Shown one piece after another: positions 7,557-18,800 of a stretch of 64,000 nucleotides of DNA. A model generated the notes under the pieces. That model was not told where the DNA came from. It worked only from the letters and a program-made list of their open reading frames with translations, and searched no databases. Source of the DNA: Actinomycetes bacterium (GTDB taxonomy: Bacteria; Actinomycetota; Acidimicrobiia; Acidimicrobiales; JAJYXR01); assembly GCA_021801795.1 (NCBI GenBank), contig JAJYXR010000003.1:62001-126000 (forward strand). The letters are read 5' to 3'. Position 1 is the stretch's first letter, and the number at the start of each line of letters is the position of its first letter. The position numbers and the translations under genes are program-made.

Positions 7557-9479
7557 ATGCACTCCGGGGGAATGCTAAGGGGCCCAAGGGTGCTGCCAGA
7601 TAGCTCTACCTGGTACTCGGGCAACGCCAGAGTTCTCGTTCTCCTGGCCATGTGTCTGCTGGGGGTAACGCTGGCTGCCTGCTCGGCCCCATCTTCCTCC
7701 GGGCAGAGCCCAGCCTCCATGGCAGTCGCTCTGGCGCGTGAAGACGACGTGGCCACGCAGTTCTACTACGACATCCCAGGTCAGCGGGAGCAGTACCAGG
7801 AGCCCGTGATCTCAGGCACGTGGGACCCGGCTAGCCACGCCGCTCGCAGCCTCCTCGACATCTCTGGCCTAGAGCTCCCGCTCGTGGACGCGAACCCAGG
7901 GGGAGAAGAGCAGGTGGCCGAGATCGGCCTGCCCCATGCCCCGCACTCGACGGGACCCACCGTGCGGTGGAGGAGGCTAGAGCTGGCCGGAACGACGCAT
8001 CTCGATGCCGCTAGTCTCGCTGCCGACACCCTCGCGCATCCAGTCCTCACGTTCACGGCGGTGATCTTCGATCCCAACACCTGGATGGGCATCCTGAGAG
8101 GCGCCCAACCTGCCGCTGCGCCAGGGTCACCGAAAGGGCAAGGCGGTGCTCTCGTAGAAGATGTCGTCGTAAGCCAGAAGGGGGTCACTTCCCTACCAGC
8201 TGCACTACGCGTGCCGCTCCAGTGGCTCCTCGGCTACTGGCAGCTCACCGCCATTCCGGCAGAGATCACTGCTAGACCCTCTGGATTACCTGCTCGCATC
8301 GAGCTCGTGCACCTGCCACCCGGCACGCGGGTCACGCCTGGCGGCATATCCCGCTGGCTCCCGCCGCCAGCCGACGCCGAGACCGTCACCCTGACCATCG
8401 GGAAGCCGAATGCCAGGAGCAGGAGCAAGGTTACGGGAAGGCTGCCGAGCTTCCCCCAGCCGTCCGCCTCGGATGCTCCGCTCGCCGTCTCATCTGTAAC
8501 CTCGTCGGCTCGCCATTGCGAGATGGCAGGAAGCACCGGCCTTACGGCTGGCCTGATCGCGACCCCGGGCGAGAAGATCACGGGAGCGATAGACGCCCAG
8601 GGATGCGACATCGGCGTCTACGTAGGACGCGGGGCGAACGGCACGGTGATAGAGAACGCCACCATCACCGGTGCCAGGGGCCACGGGATCCTCGTAGAGG
8701 ATTCCTCACACGTCACCGTGAGCCATGACCACGTAACTGTGCTGGCAGGAGACGACGGCCTCCAGCAGGTGCTGATCCCGGAGGACAAGGCGGTGACCCT
8801 GGCAGGGTCCTCCTATTCCACCGCCCTTGACAACTACGTGGAAGGACAGTACGACGGTGGCATCGCTGTGGTGGACACCGGCCTGGAAGATCCTGCTGCT
8901 CTGAACCCTTCCCCGATTGGGGCACCTGCGACCCATGACACAGTCACGGGGAATGTCCTGGCCCGCGGGAACGGGGGGTGCGGGATAATCCTCGCCTCCT
9001 ACGACAGCGGACAGCCGGTCTCCCATGACGAGGTCGTCGGCAACACGCTCACAGACGTGAGCCCGGGTGCCATCGTCGTTGCCGCGGACAGCCCCGGGGC
9101 CTCTACCACCGATAACTCGATCGAGTCCAATACCATAACGATTACGGAAATACCAGGGATCATGGTCCACTCGAATGCCCCTTCGGATGTGCTCAGCGGA
9201 ACCATCATCTCGGGCAACCGCATCGGGATGAACGGCCCCGACGGCTCCCAGGGACTAAGTGTCTCTACCGGAATAGCACTCATAGGCGACTTCTCTCCGA
9301 TAGCCGACACCGCTATCACCGGCAATGTCATATCCGGCGACGCACTTGGCATATGGGAAGCCCGCGCGACTGCTACGACACAGAGCGCGAACGTCCTAAC
9401 TGCTGCTCCCCCTGCGGCCAAGCTCGTGATCAGCACCGCGAAGCCGACACCCACCGGATTCGGGACGAAGCCCGGGTGA
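7557..9479 (+). CDS. Secreted right-handed beta-helix lipoprotein
   Basis: 640 aa. The signal segment ARVLVLLAMCLLGVTLAACS has lipobox LAAC. Residues about 40-300 are non-repetitive, with proline-rich stretches. From about residue 330 parallel beta-helix (PbH1/NosD-like) coils appear: NGTVIENATITG, GHGILVEDSSHVTVSHD, HDTVTGNVLARGNGGCGIILA, SIESNTITIT, TIISGNRIGMNG, TAITGNVISGD. Such folds occur in polysaccharide lyases, epimerases and adhesins; no lyase active site is obvious. The next gene (beta-propeller) is 52 nt downstream with its own putative -10. Confidence 0.85.
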   Translation: MHSGGMLRGPRVLPDSSTWYSGNARVLVLLAMCLLGVTLAACSAPSSSGQSPASMAVALAREDDVATQFYYDIPGQREQYQEPVISGTWDPASHAARSLLDISGLELPLVDANPGGEEQVAEIGLPHAPHSTGPTVRWRRLELAGTTHLDAASLAADTLAHPVLTFTAVIFDPNTWMGILRGAQPAAAPGSPKGQGGALVEDVVVSQKGVTSLPAALRVPLQWLLGYWQLTAIPAEITARPSGLPARIELVHLPPGTRVTPGGISRWLPPPADAETVTLTIGKPNARSRSKVTGRLPSFPQPSASDAPLAVSSVTSSARHCEMAGSTGLTAGLIATPGEKITGAIDAQGCDIGVYVGRGANGTVIENATITGARGHGILVEDSSHVTVSHDHVTVLAGDDGLQQVLIPEDKAVTLAGSSYSTALDNYVEGQYDGGIAVVDTGLEDPAALNPSPIGAPATHDTVTGNVLARGNGGCGIILASYDSGQPVSHDEVVGNTLTDVSPGAIVVAADSPGASTTDNSIESNTITITEIPGIMVHSNAPSDVLSGTIISGNRIGMNGPDGSQGLSVSTGIALIGDFSPIADTAITGNVISGDALGIWEARATATTQSANVLTAAPPAAKLVISTAKPTPTGFGTKPG

Positions 9480-9518
9480 GAAGCTACGCGGCCACCACTC
9501 CAGCGGCTGCTACCAGCC

Positions 9519-9524
9519 TATTAT
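9519..9524 (+). promoter_or_regulatory. Putative -10 (TATTAT) for the beta-propeller lipoprotein
   Basis: TATTAT lies 7 nt before ATG 9532 and 4 nt before the in-frame GTG 9529. The 6-7 nt spacing rule favours ATG 9532 as a leaderless start. Confidence 0.5.
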
Positions 9525-9531
9525 CGCTGTG

Positions 9532-10758
9532 ATGTCAGCAAACCGCTGGAGCAACGGGAGCCCCCGACGAAGGCACGGACAGGGGAAATCGCGCCCAGTA
9601 ATGCTAGCCGCCGTCTCGGCCATGGTGGCGGTCTCGATGTCCTCATGCGGTGGACCGACCAGTACTGCCCGCCGCCCTGCTCCTCGGTCGCAGAAGGCGG
9701 CGAGCGGTCCGCCATGGACGGGCTGGCTCACGAACACGCTCCAGAACGAGCTGTTACCCATCGACCTTGCCACGGGGAAGCTGGGCAAGCCCATCAGGGT
9801 CGGTGAGGCACCGCAGGGCATAGCTATCAGCCCGAATGCTCGCTACGCCTTCGTGGCCGACTCCGGGTGGGGAGGGACCTACGCCCCTTCGTACTCGGTT
9901 ACGCCCGTGAACCTCGTCACACATAAGGCCCTTCCAGCGATACGAGCCGGATTCGGCCCGCTGATGCTCGCTACCGATGCTCCGCTCGGACGGGTCTACG
10001 TCGTCGACATGGGCGCACTGAAGAACGGAAGCTTCTACCACATGGTCGATGGAACGACCATCACACCCATCGACATAGCGACGATGCGACCTCTCGCTCC
10101 CATAGAGGTCGGCAGGGGTCCAGGTGCCATCGCCATCGCTCCTGACGGCAGGGAGGCAGTGGTGACCTTGGCCGGCACCTACTACCACCCCTCCCACTAC
10201 GCGGTGATAGTGAACCTCGAGACGGGACGGGTGACAGCTCGGATACGGGTCGGTGAGGCTCCCCAGGGCGCAGTCATCACCCCGAACGGGCGCTGGGCCT
10301 TCGTCTCGGTCACCGGATGGCCCCCGAACCCGGCCAGCAGTGGCTCGGCGGGATTCAGCTTCACGCATACGGTGGTGAAGATCAGCCTCGCTACGAACAC
10401 CGTCGTCGCGCGGATAGACGTGGGGAAGGCACCGTTCTCCATGGTTAGCTCGCCAGGTGGGCGCTACGTATATGTAGCCGATTCCGCCTGGGGGGTCGCC
10501 GGCCAGCACTTCGCCATCACGCCCATAGAAGTGGCCACGGCGACGCCCGAGCCCTCCTTCTCCCTGCCAGCTCCTCCTGATGCTCTGGCAATCACCAGAG
10601 GCGGCCACTGGCTGGAGGTGAGCTCGACGATCGACCACCACGGCGAGATCATCTCGCTGCACGTTCGAGGCGGGAAGGTAGTGAACTCCACATACGTGGA
10701 CGTCGGCCTCGCCACTGGATTGCTGGCCCTCACCCCACTCGGTTCGCAGTCGAGCTAG
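9532..10758 (+). CDS. YncE/YVTN-family beta-propeller lipoprotein
   Basis: 408 aa. The n-region is followed by PVMLAAVSAMVAVSMSSCG, a lipobox-like site. Repeated blades of the YVTN type follow: IRVGEAPQGIAISPNARYAFVADSG, IEVGRGPGAIAIAPDGREAVV, IDVGKAPFSMVSSPGGRYVYVADS. Probably a seven-bladed propeller facing outside the membrane; ligand unknown. Strongly similar in blade wording to the protein at 23352-24593 (for example TPNGREAVV and WAFVSVTGWP/WALAAITGWP), so the two are paralogues. It converges on pilin locus A. Confidence 0.88.
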   Translation: MSANRWSNGSPRRRHGQGKSRPVMLAAVSAMVAVSMSSCGGPTSTARRPAPRSQKAASGPPWTGWLTNTLQNELLPIDLATGKLGKPIRVGEAPQGIAISPNARYAFVADSGWGGTYAPSYSVTPVNLVTHKALPAIRAGFGPLMLATDAPLGRVYVVDMGALKNGSFYHMVDGTTITPIDIATMRPLAPIEVGRGPGAIAIAPDGREAVVTLAGTYYHPSHYAVIVNLETGRVTARIRVGEAPQGAVITPNGRWAFVSVTGWPPNPASSGSAGFSFTHTVVKISLATNTVVARIDVGKAPFSMVSSPGGRYVYVADSAWGVAGQHFAITPIEVATATPEPSFSLPAPPDALAITRGGHWLEVSSTIDHHGEIISLHVRGGKVVNSTYVDVGLATGLLALTPLGSQSS

Positions 10759-10957
10759 CGCCTGCCTGATTCTGCCCGCAGCTTACGTGGCGGTGCGTCC
10801 CGGCCAGCCTAACGAGTTCCCAAGCTCCGTCGGCCAGATCTAACCAGATAGAGTTGATCTCCGGTTCCATCCTGCCCTTCAGCGTCGGAAGCACCACCAC
10901 CTACAGGACAGGTAGCCCTGCTGAGCCAGGACTACCCGTCCTTCCGATCTCTCCCCA
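10759..10957. other. Convergent intergenic gap
   Basis: About 200 nt between the propeller gene and the 3' end of the TIG pilin gene. I see no ORF, RNA or strong hairpin here, only a 7-bp inverted pair (TCGGAAG/CTTCCGA) with arms about 55 nt apart. Confidence 0.5.
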
Positions 10958-13900
10958 TCACCAGCAACTGTTATTCCATGAGATGCTCTGGCTGCTCGTG
11001 GCGCTACCCTGTGGCGTCACGACAGTCACCTGGCCACTCGGGGTCCAAGTCGCATTTATGTTCACGGTGATCGAAGTGCCGCTGTTGTTCACGCTCCAGC
11101 CGCTGGGCCAGCCGACGCTGTTGCCGCCGATCTCTACCTCGCTCACGTTCACGAAGTTCGAGCCGCTCACCGTGAAGCTGACGTTTCCATGTACATCACA
11201 CGTCTCGCCGAAGCTGCTCGGATTGAGCCCCGTGATCGACGGCGGGGCGATGTACGTGAATGTCTCCGAGTTAGAGTTCCCGACACCAGAGGGCATGATC
11301 ACAGATACCTGCACCGACTCATTCCCGCCGTTCGGAGAGCTGGGTGCATTCACGCAGATCTGGCTGTTGCTCCTCGTCCAGTAACGAACGCCTACCTCAC
11401 GGCTGCCGAACCAGACTCCGGTGGCGTACTCGAGATTCGATCCGTTCACACAGACCTGGTAGCCGCCACCCGGCGTACCCGACGACGGGCTGAGGCCCGA
11501 GAGCGAGGCACTGTTCTGGTAGGTCCACGGGGAGTAGTTGGCCGATCCTCCGATGGTGGACACGGTGATGGTTACCTGGAGAGGCTTCTCGCCATTATCA
11601 TTCCAGTAGTCGTTCCCACAGGCGTTGGCGCTGACAATACTGTCGTCGTATGTATCCGGGCTGGAAACGACGAGCTGCGTCCCACTACTCGAGATGATGC
11701 TGGCATTCCCAGCGCAGCCGAAGCTGACCGAGGTATTGAACCCAGCTCCGTCGAGGTTAGTGCCGTCGATGGTGACCGTCGTGCCTCCACCCTCGCCGCC
11801 ACCGTGGGGGTACACCGATGAGATAGTCGGCGGTGGCGGGTTATAGGTATAGGTGAGGGAGTTCGAGTTCCCCACTCCAGATGGCATCTGCACCCAGACA
11901 CCTACCTGGCCGTAGCTCCCGCCATTCGAGGGGGCGTCCACGCAGATCTGGCTGTTGCTCCCCGTCCAGTAACGAACGCCTACCTCACGGCTGCCGAACC
12001 AGACTCCGGTGGCGTACTCGAGATTCGATCCGTTCACACAGACCTGGTTGCCGCCCCAGGCGCTGCCGTTAGATGGGCTGAGGCCCGAGAGCGAGGCACT
12101 GTTCTGGTAGGTCCACGGGGAGGAGTTGGCCGATCCTCCGATGGTGGACACGGTGATGGTTACCTGGAGAGGCTTCTCGCCATTATCATTCCAGTAGTCG
12201 TTCCCACAGGCGTTGGCGCTGACAATACTGTCGTCGTATGTATCCGGGCTGGAAACGACGAGCTGCGTCCCACTACCTGAGCTGATGCTGGCATTCCCAG
12301 CGCAGCCGAAGCTGACCGAGGTATTGAACCCGGCTCCGTCGAGGTTAGTGCCGTCGATGGTGACCGTCGTGCCTCCACCCTCGCCGCCACCGTGGGGGTA
12401 CACCGATGAGATAGTCGGTGGTGGCGGGTTATAGGTGTAGGTAAGCGAGTTAGAGGTCATTCCAGCGGCGTTCGTGATGCTCACACCTACCTGGTCGTAC
12501 CCTCCGGTCGGCGAGGAGGGCACGACCACGTCCAGGTAGCTGTATCCGGTATACGTGTAGCCGCACGGCCCAGACGAGAACGCTCCAGTGCTCTGCTCGC
12601 TCACGTTCGTAGTCACGTTCCCACCGAAGTCGGCACTCGTTATGTACTGGAGGTTCGAGCCGCAGATAGCGATCGTGTTACCACCAGAGGCCCGCCCATT
12701 GGCAGGGTTCAGCGAGCTGATCGACGGCGTGTTCGCGTAGGTGAAGTAGTTGTACGAGCCGCTGCCAGCGGGATTGCTGGCTGTCAGCGTCACCTGCTGA
12801 ACCGGCTCGTCGAGAGTGAGGTCGTTACCGCACACGCCAAGGGTGAGGAAACTCGACGCTGGCGACGTGACCGTCATCACCGTCCCAGCAGAGTTGCTGG
12901 AGACAATCGAACCGCCAGCACATCCGAAGTTCACGCTCGTGACACCCTGGAAGTACTGACCGTGGATCGTGACGGTAGTGCCTCCGCCAACGGGGCCACC
13001 GGGCGGCGATATCGAGCTGATAACCGGGGCATTCGCGAACGTGTATGACCAGTAGCTGTTCGACGTCATGCCCGCTATGTTCGTGACCGTTACCCCTACC
13101 TGGTCGTACCCGCCATTGGGTGACGACGGTGTAGTCACGTCCACGTACTGGTAGCCAGCGACGCTACCACCGCAGGGACCGGAGAGGCTCAGAGCACCCA
13201 CGCTCTGCAAGGAGCCTGGTGTAACCGTGCTGCCACCGAAGCTGGCGCTGGTCAGGTACTGGAGGTTCGAGCCACAGATAGCCACCGTGGTGCCACCGCT
13301 TATCGATCCACCTCCAACGCTCAGACCAGTGATATTCGGCGTGTTCGCGTACGTGTAGGTGACGCTGTTAGATGTCCCGATGGGATTCGTCACGGTCACA
13401 CCCACCTGCTGGACCGGCTCATCAAGACCAGCGGCGTTACCGCAGACACCGAGAGGATTGAGGAAGCTAGACGCAGGTGCGGTCACCGTGGCGGTCATGC
13501 TCGCACCAGACCCGGTTACCGAGGATATGGTGGCCGTAGCACAGCCGAAGTTAACGGTGTCACCGTCTGCGAAGTATCCACCAGTAAGGGTAACGGTGTT
13601 CCCACCACCGACGGGCCCCCCCGTCGGGCTAATAGACGTAATCGAGGGGATATAGCTATAACTGAATGTCAGGCTGTTCGAGCTGCCGAAGGGATTCGAA
13701 GCGCTCACCTGGACTGAGCCGGTACCATGTGGCGAGATGGCAAGTATGTACGTGACAGATTTTGGGTATACGGCATTGATCTCACCACATGGGGTGTTGT
13801 TATCGTAATATGGTCGTGCCAAGACATTGTAGCTCTGGGTGACTATCTCGAACTGCCCTGGACCAGGATTGCTAGGGGTGTGGGTCAGGACGTGCGACCC

Positions 13901-15871
13901 GAACTCCACCGCGTCGATCTGCGATAGGTTCGTCCCACAGATAGCCACCTGAGTGCCACCCAGCACCGACCCCTCGCTCGGGTTAAGAGAGGTAAGCGTA
14001 GGAGTGGGACCATACTCGAAGTGGCACGTGACCGGCACGTTGCCAGTACCGCTCCAGTCGAGCGCCACTGACGTCTCCAGCGGGCAGTCAGGTGCCGTGA
14101 CTGCGCTCGGAGACTCTGCGGAGCTACCTGGGACGAGCTGGACTACCGCGTAGTTCACGAGGCTGCCGTCGAGATAGGCCACCTCCTGAGAGATATCCGT
14201 TACGCAGGTGCTTAGCCCGCTGGTGATACATGCCGCCAGACCACTCAAGCTGACGTCGTCTACGGGCGAAGCAGCGGTTATCTCTGTGGAGGAGTCGACA
14301 TTGAAGTTTGCGTCGACTGGTTGACCGGACATCGGGCCCGTAGATCCACCAGCACCTTGTGGATACGTGGTGAACGCCACGGCGCTGCCTGGCTGCTGGA
14401 GCTGGTCGAAGTTAAAGCCTAGGATGTCTATTGGCGTTCCGCCACTCGGGGTGCCAGAGGGATTTGCCGTGTTGCAGTACCCCGAGGTGCCCGCAGGGCA
14501 AGGGACAATTGGGGTTCCCATGGACCAGATGAACGGAGCGCCGTAGTAGAGGTAGGAATTGCTAAGGGTGCCAGATCCTGCCGTAGTGCTGACCGTGATG
14601 CTGACCGTGGTCCCCGAGGCGAACGCGGGAGCGTAGACTTCCAGCTCCTGGTCGCCACTCTCGGATCCGGTACACCCACTGCCGGAAGTGACCGGAGTGA
14701 AGGTTGCGTCTTCGGGGGTGCTACCGGCAGAGAAGCTCACCGATTCCGGTTCCCAGGTGACCGCATTTCCTGAGGTGCCGAACAGGTTCGTGCCGCACAC
14801 GACCAGGGTGTTGCCGCCGGAGGCCGGACCCTCGGGGATGGGGGTCTCGCCGGGGGTCCAAGCGCTGGTCATCCATGGTATGGCCTGGAGAGAGGCAAGG
14901 TTGGGAGCGCTGGACGCACTTGACGTGCTGCCAGCCGCCGTGGGTACGTCGAGCACGAGAGAGTACACCTGGCCTGGGCTGAGGGTCACAGTTGCGCTGG
15001 ATGAGCTGCTACCAGCGGTGACCGTGTAGGTCCCAGGCGTGAGGTTCAGGTAGGAGACGCATCCCTGGCTGCCGGTGTCTTGAGGATTGCCCAGGGAGCC
15101 GCTGACACCTCCACCTGAGAGAGTCACTGCTTCGTCAGCGTCCGGGGAGTTCCCCATCATGGTCTTCACGTCGATCTGCGCAGGCACGATCAGGCTCGTC
15201 TGGTTCGTGGTCATGGAAGCGTCACTGCCTATGTTCTGCGAGGCGAGCCGGTTCTGCACCTGGCTCTGGACCTGGAGCATCCCGATTGGCGAGCCGGGAA
15301 AGCCGAAGCATTCGTTGCTCCAGGGTTTGGTGGCCCCGCTTATCGCCTCCGTCACGTTCTCTCCGTTTTTATAGGCGGCGAGCGACGCGGTGGCCGTTAC
15401 CACGTAGCCACTCGAAGCGGTGGTGACCGACGTGCCTACCCCTGCACTGGGGCAGGTGGTAGATATCGTGCTGTCCGAGATTGTCTGGCTGCCTGTGTAG
15501 GTAGGACTCGAACCACCCACCACAGCAGGAGGAAGGAGGCTGCTCGTCTGGGAGGCGTGGAGGCAGCTGTTCACCTCGGAGGCGACCGAGGCACCCTCGA
15601 GGCGCGAACGAAGGCCTGATACGGCACCGGTCTCGGACATGAGCAGGTAGGCAGTCGAGAATCCGACAGCAGCGAGGACCACGATGGCCACCAGCACCTC
15701 GAGGAGCCCGAGTCCACGCTCGCCGCCCGACGCACGGGCGGTACCTGCCGACGGTGTCACCCTCCCGCTCCCCTGCCAGCGATCACTCTTGGCCGCCTCG
15801 CTACCAGGTGCGGGCACCCGCCGGGCTACCATCAGCCTCCGGCTCGTTCCTCTGGCGAATCGCCTAGACAT
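10958..15871 (-). CDS. Giant PilV-like prepilin with about twelve IPT/TIG repeats
   Basis: 1637 aa. A basic leader of about 52 residues precedes the class III prepilin signal G-LGLLEVLVAIVVLAAVGF, with the expected Glu at mature position 5. A PilV-like helix follows, then about twelve IPT/TIG immunoglobulin-like domains, mostly in two alternating types: one with AICGSNL (PSISSLNPANGRASGGNTIAI) and one with GGGTTVTI (ISSISPPGGPVGGG). Cysteines recur at fixed places. The last two doublets are near-identical copies. TIG arrays are common in adhesins and cell-surface stalks. Third gene of locus A, 12 nt after the PilX-like gene. No sortase or anchor motif at the C-terminus. Confidence 0.9.
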   Translation of the reverse strand: MSRRFARGTSRRLMVARRVPAPGSEAAKSDRWQGSGRVTPSAGTARASGGERGLGLLEVLVAIVVLAAVGFSTAYLLMSETGAVSGLRSRLEGASVASEVNSCLHASQTSSLLPPAVVGGSSPTYTGSQTISDSTISTTCPSAGVGTSVTTASSGYVVTATASLAAYKNGENVTEAISGATKPWSNECFGFPGSPIGMLQVQSQVQNRLASQNIGSDASMTTNQTSLIVPAQIDVKTMMGNSPDADEAVTLSGGGVSGSLGNPQDTGSQGCVSYLNLTPGTYTVTAGSSSSSATVTLSPGQVYSLVLDVPTAAGSTSSASSAPNLASLQAIPWMTSAWTPGETPIPEGPASGGNTLVVCGTNLFGTSGNAVTWEPESVSFSAGSTPEDATFTPVTSGSGCTGSESGDQELEVYAPAFASGTTVSITVSTTAGSGTLSNSYLYYGAPFIWSMGTPIVPCPAGTSGYCNTANPSGTPSGGTPIDILGFNFDQLQQPGSAVAFTTYPQGAGGSTGPMSGQPVDANFNVDSSTEITAASPVDDVSLSGLAACITSGLSTCVTDISQEVAYLDGSLVNYAVVQLVPGSSAESPSAVTAPDCPLETSVALDWSGTGNVPVTCHFEYGPTPTLTSLNPSEGSVLGGTQVAICGTNLSQIDAVEFGSHVLTHTPSNPGPGQFEIVTQSYNVLARPYYDNNTPCGEINAVYPKSVTYILAISPHGTGSVQVSASNPFGSSNSLTFSYSYIPSITSISPTGGPVGGGNTVTLTGGYFADGDTVNFGCATATISSVTGSGASMTATVTAPASSFLNPLGVCGNAAGLDEPVQQVGVTVTNPIGTSNSVTYTYANTPNITGLSVGGGSISGGTTVAICGSNLQYLTSASFGGSTVTPGSLQSVGALSLSGPCGGSVAGYQYVDVTTPSSPNGGYDQVGVTVTNIAGMTSNSYWSYTFANAPVISSISPPGGPVGGGTTVTIHGQYFQGVTSVNFGCAGGSIVSSNSAGTVMTVTSPASSFLTLGVCGNDLTLDEPVQQVTLTASNPAGSGSYNYFTYANTPSISSLNPANGRASGGNTIAICGSNLQYITSADFGGNVTTNVSEQSTGAFSSGPCGYTYTGYSYLDVVVPSSPTGGYDQVGVSITNAAGMTSNSLTYTYNPPPPTISSVYPHGGGEGGGTTVTIDGTNLDGAGFNTSVSFGCAGNASISSGSGTQLVVSSPDTYDDSIVSANACGNDYWNDNGEKPLQVTITVSTIGGSANSSPWTYQNSASLSGLSPSNGSAWGGNQVCVNGSNLEYATGVWFGSREVGVRYWTGSNSQICVDAPSNGGSYGQVGVWVQMPSGVGNSNSLTYTYNPPPPTISSVYPHGGGEGGGTTVTIDGTNLDGAGFNTSVSFGCAGNASIISSSGTQLVVSSPDTYDDSIVSANACGNDYWNDNGEKPLQVTITVSTIGGSANYSPWTYQNSASLSGLSPSSGTPGGGYQVCVNGSNLEYATGVWFGSREVGVRYWTRSNSQICVNAPSSPNGGNESVQVSVIMPSGVGNSNSETFTYIAPPSITGLNPSSFGETCDVHGNVSFTVSGSNFVNVSEVEIGGNSVGWPSGWSVNNSGTSITVNINATWTPSGQVTVVTPQGSATSSQSISWNNSCW
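11355..12438. repeat. 588-bp-spaced direct repeat (two near-identical TIG doublets)
   Basis: The block from 11355 to about 11850 recurs from 11943 to about 12438 with only a few differences. The offset of 588 bp equals 196 codons. Outside it the TIG repeats are far more diverged, which indicates recent duplication or gene conversion. Confidence 0.93.
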
Positions 15872-15883
15872 CTTAATCCTCCC

Positions 15884-18800
15884 CTATATCCCCGGTAGCG
15901 CCTGCGCCGGAGCGATCTCTGATACCTGACTGACCCAGTCGACACCCTGGAGCTCTTGTACCAGGTACGGAGGTGGGTTCAGCACCACGTCCGGGCTGTA
16001 GTTGATATTGACCACGTGATACCCCGACGACACGTAGCAAGCATCGGCAGATGCGTCGCAGGAAGAATCGAAGAGGTGGAAGTGGCTCGTGGTGAGCCCG
16101 GCATTCGCCAGCCCGTTCGCGTAGGACTCGACCACTGCTCCGTTCTCGGTAAGAGTTCCGAGCCCATGGCCTGCCCTGCTGTAGCTGCCGCTGTTGCCAC
16201 TGTCTACGTTCTGCACGGTGAAGCTTCCGTTAGTGATGTTCGCCGGAGTGCTGGAGCCCACCGAAGCGCCCTGCACAGAGCTGCTCGAGTTCGAGGCAAG
16301 TATGTCAGCATCGATGGTGGGGTTATAGATGGCTGGGAACGAGTTCAGAGGACCATGCACCCAGGTAGCCTCCCAGGTGGCAAGCTGGGATTCATAGCCA
16401 CCTATGCTCGGGCACGAGGTGAACAAGTCGCAGAATTCGTCGAATGCGGTACCGGCCTCGGAGCCGAATGCCCAGTAGTAGTCGAACCATGAGGTTTCAC
16501 AACTGCTCGGAAGGATGACGTTCGCGCTCCAGTCACTGCACGTAGGGGCAGACTGGCTGAAGGTAGGTGCTGGGGCGGCAGTCGGGTTATCGTTGCTCAC
16601 GCCCGCGTTCAGGTAAAGGCCGCCTGAGGTGGCAGAGCTGCAGCTACTGAGGTCGATCAAGGCTTCAGCCTGGCTGCCCATGCCACAGTAGTAACCGGCA
16701 TTAACGATGTTATACATGTAATGATCGATCGATTCGTAGAAGCCGCCGATCAGGCACTCGAAGTATCCACCGATGTTCGTGAGGCTGAAGCTGCATCCAG
16801 AGGTGGACCACGACGCCTCCGGAACCGAGGAAGGAATACCCGGCGAGCAGGTCGACGGCAGGCCCGAAGGAGTGCTTATAAAGGAGCAGTTATTGTCGTT
16901 GGCGCCACTCACCACCGGATGGTTCACCACCACGTTCCCCTGCGGGTAGTAGACACCCGAGCTGTTGACCGCGGGCTCGCTGATGGGGACATTCCCACCG
17001 GGAGCGAGGCCGAGCGAGCTGGTCTGCATACCATTGGAGCCGCCGGCTACGACGTTGCCTGTAATAACGATGTCGTTCGACGCCCCTATGGTCCAGTCAC
17101 CGGTGTACGTGCCCTGCACCAGGGCATCACCCCAGTAGCAGCTGTGGTCCTGTATGGGCGTGGTCTGGCCGAAGGGCAATGCAAACGACGTGGGGAAGGC
17201 CTGGCAGGTGTCACTTTCGGGGAGGTTATGCACGTAGAGCACGTCTCCAGCCGACGAGCTGTTCACCGTGTACGGAGAGGAAGATCCGCAGGCGGAGCTG
17301 TTGCCGGTTCCACCCGCCTCGGCGGTGTCCGGGCTCCAAACCGTGGCACTACCGGACTGGAAGTCTATGAAGGTAGGACCATAGAACTGGCAGGTGGCGT
17401 TGGCCTCGATGGCACTGAAGTCGGGTACCGGTGTGGGCTCGGGTGCGACTGCCGCCGTAGTCGTCGGCGTATTAGAGCAGCCCGTGCTCACGTCGAAGGT
17501 GTAGTTAATCAGCGGTATCGTGAAGCTGATGGCCGGCAGGTTATCCTGCGTGAACGCGCCTCCAGGAGCGGGATCGACCGGGATGACCTGAGGCCCGGTT
17601 CCAGACGAGCTGAGCGACCCCTCCGCTCCGATCTTCACGGTGTCGTTTGCCAGTGCATCCGAGGTACCGCTGTCAGAGGTGCAGGCGTAGAACTGGTCGT
17701 TACTGTAGACCGGACCGCTGATCGAGGTCTTCAGGCCGTAGTACGACGAGGACGAGCTCCCGTAGAGCTCGCTCACGTTACATACGAGAGGGAAGGGTCC
17801 GGTCCAGAGGTCGAAGGTGTGCCCGTCCATAGTCTCGGACTGGCCGAGGCTTCCGAGGAAGTTGCTGCTGAAGAGGGCAGACTGCAGGTCACTGGTGATG
17901 GCATTCGTGATGTCGGACATGACCGAGATCAGGTCCTGGCCGATCGGAAGACCTAGGGGGTCGAAGCTCCCCAGCGAGGGCTCAAGCGCCGTGCTGAGAA
18001 GGCTCGGCACCATGGCAAGTGCCTCCTGGACCAGGTCGGCTACAGGGTTCGGCTGGTAGGAGTGATAGCCGCAGAGGAGCTGACCGAGCTTGATGTCGCC
18101 CGTCGGGCCGCTTCCCAGCATGCTGGTCAGCTCGCCCTGGATCGTGCTGACCTGTATGCCGTCTACGCTCCCGCCGCCAAGGTCGCTCGCTGCGGAAAGT
18201 GCGAGGTTAATGCCGTCCTGGAGGAGGGTGAAAGCCTCACTGTTCGAGTAGGTATATGGGCTGGAGGTGTTGTAGTTCGAGAAGATCGCGTTCGTGAGCT
18301 GACTGGTGAGCTGGATCACCAGAGTGCGGTACTGGTCCAGAGACGGCGTCTTGGTGCTACCGGCCCTGCCGGTGACGACGAGCTCGAGCGGCGAGGTGGG
18401 ATTAGAGGGATCCGTGTCCGTAACCGTGTAGACGAACTGCTCCTGGACCGAGGTGTTCGGCACCGAAACCCAATCGCTGACAGATCCCACTGGGAGCGAG
18501 TAGCTGCCCGTACCGCCTGAACTGCCTGCACATGCAGAGCCCGCCAAGTAGAACCCCGCCGCAGGGCTGGGGGAGTTGCACGTGACGTCGTTGTAGCGCG
18601 TGAAGGATGGGTCCGAGCTGAGCTGCGACAGGTACGACGCGGCGCCTGCCTCGGCGGCGGCGAGAGCAGCTTTCTGGTTCTGGGCCTGGAGTGTGGTCGA
18701 TATGCTCCCGTTAGTGTCCTCGAATATGACAGCCGGCAGAAGCGCGAGAAGCGAAACCACGGCCAGCACCACCAGGAGAGCCTGACCGTTCGCGCCAGTA

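Noticed and set aside
11355..12438. CRISPR array or insertion sequence explanation for repeats
   Set aside because: The repeats are coding and in frame, with no spacer pattern, transposase or terminal inverted repeats; no CRISPR array or IS was seen in the window.
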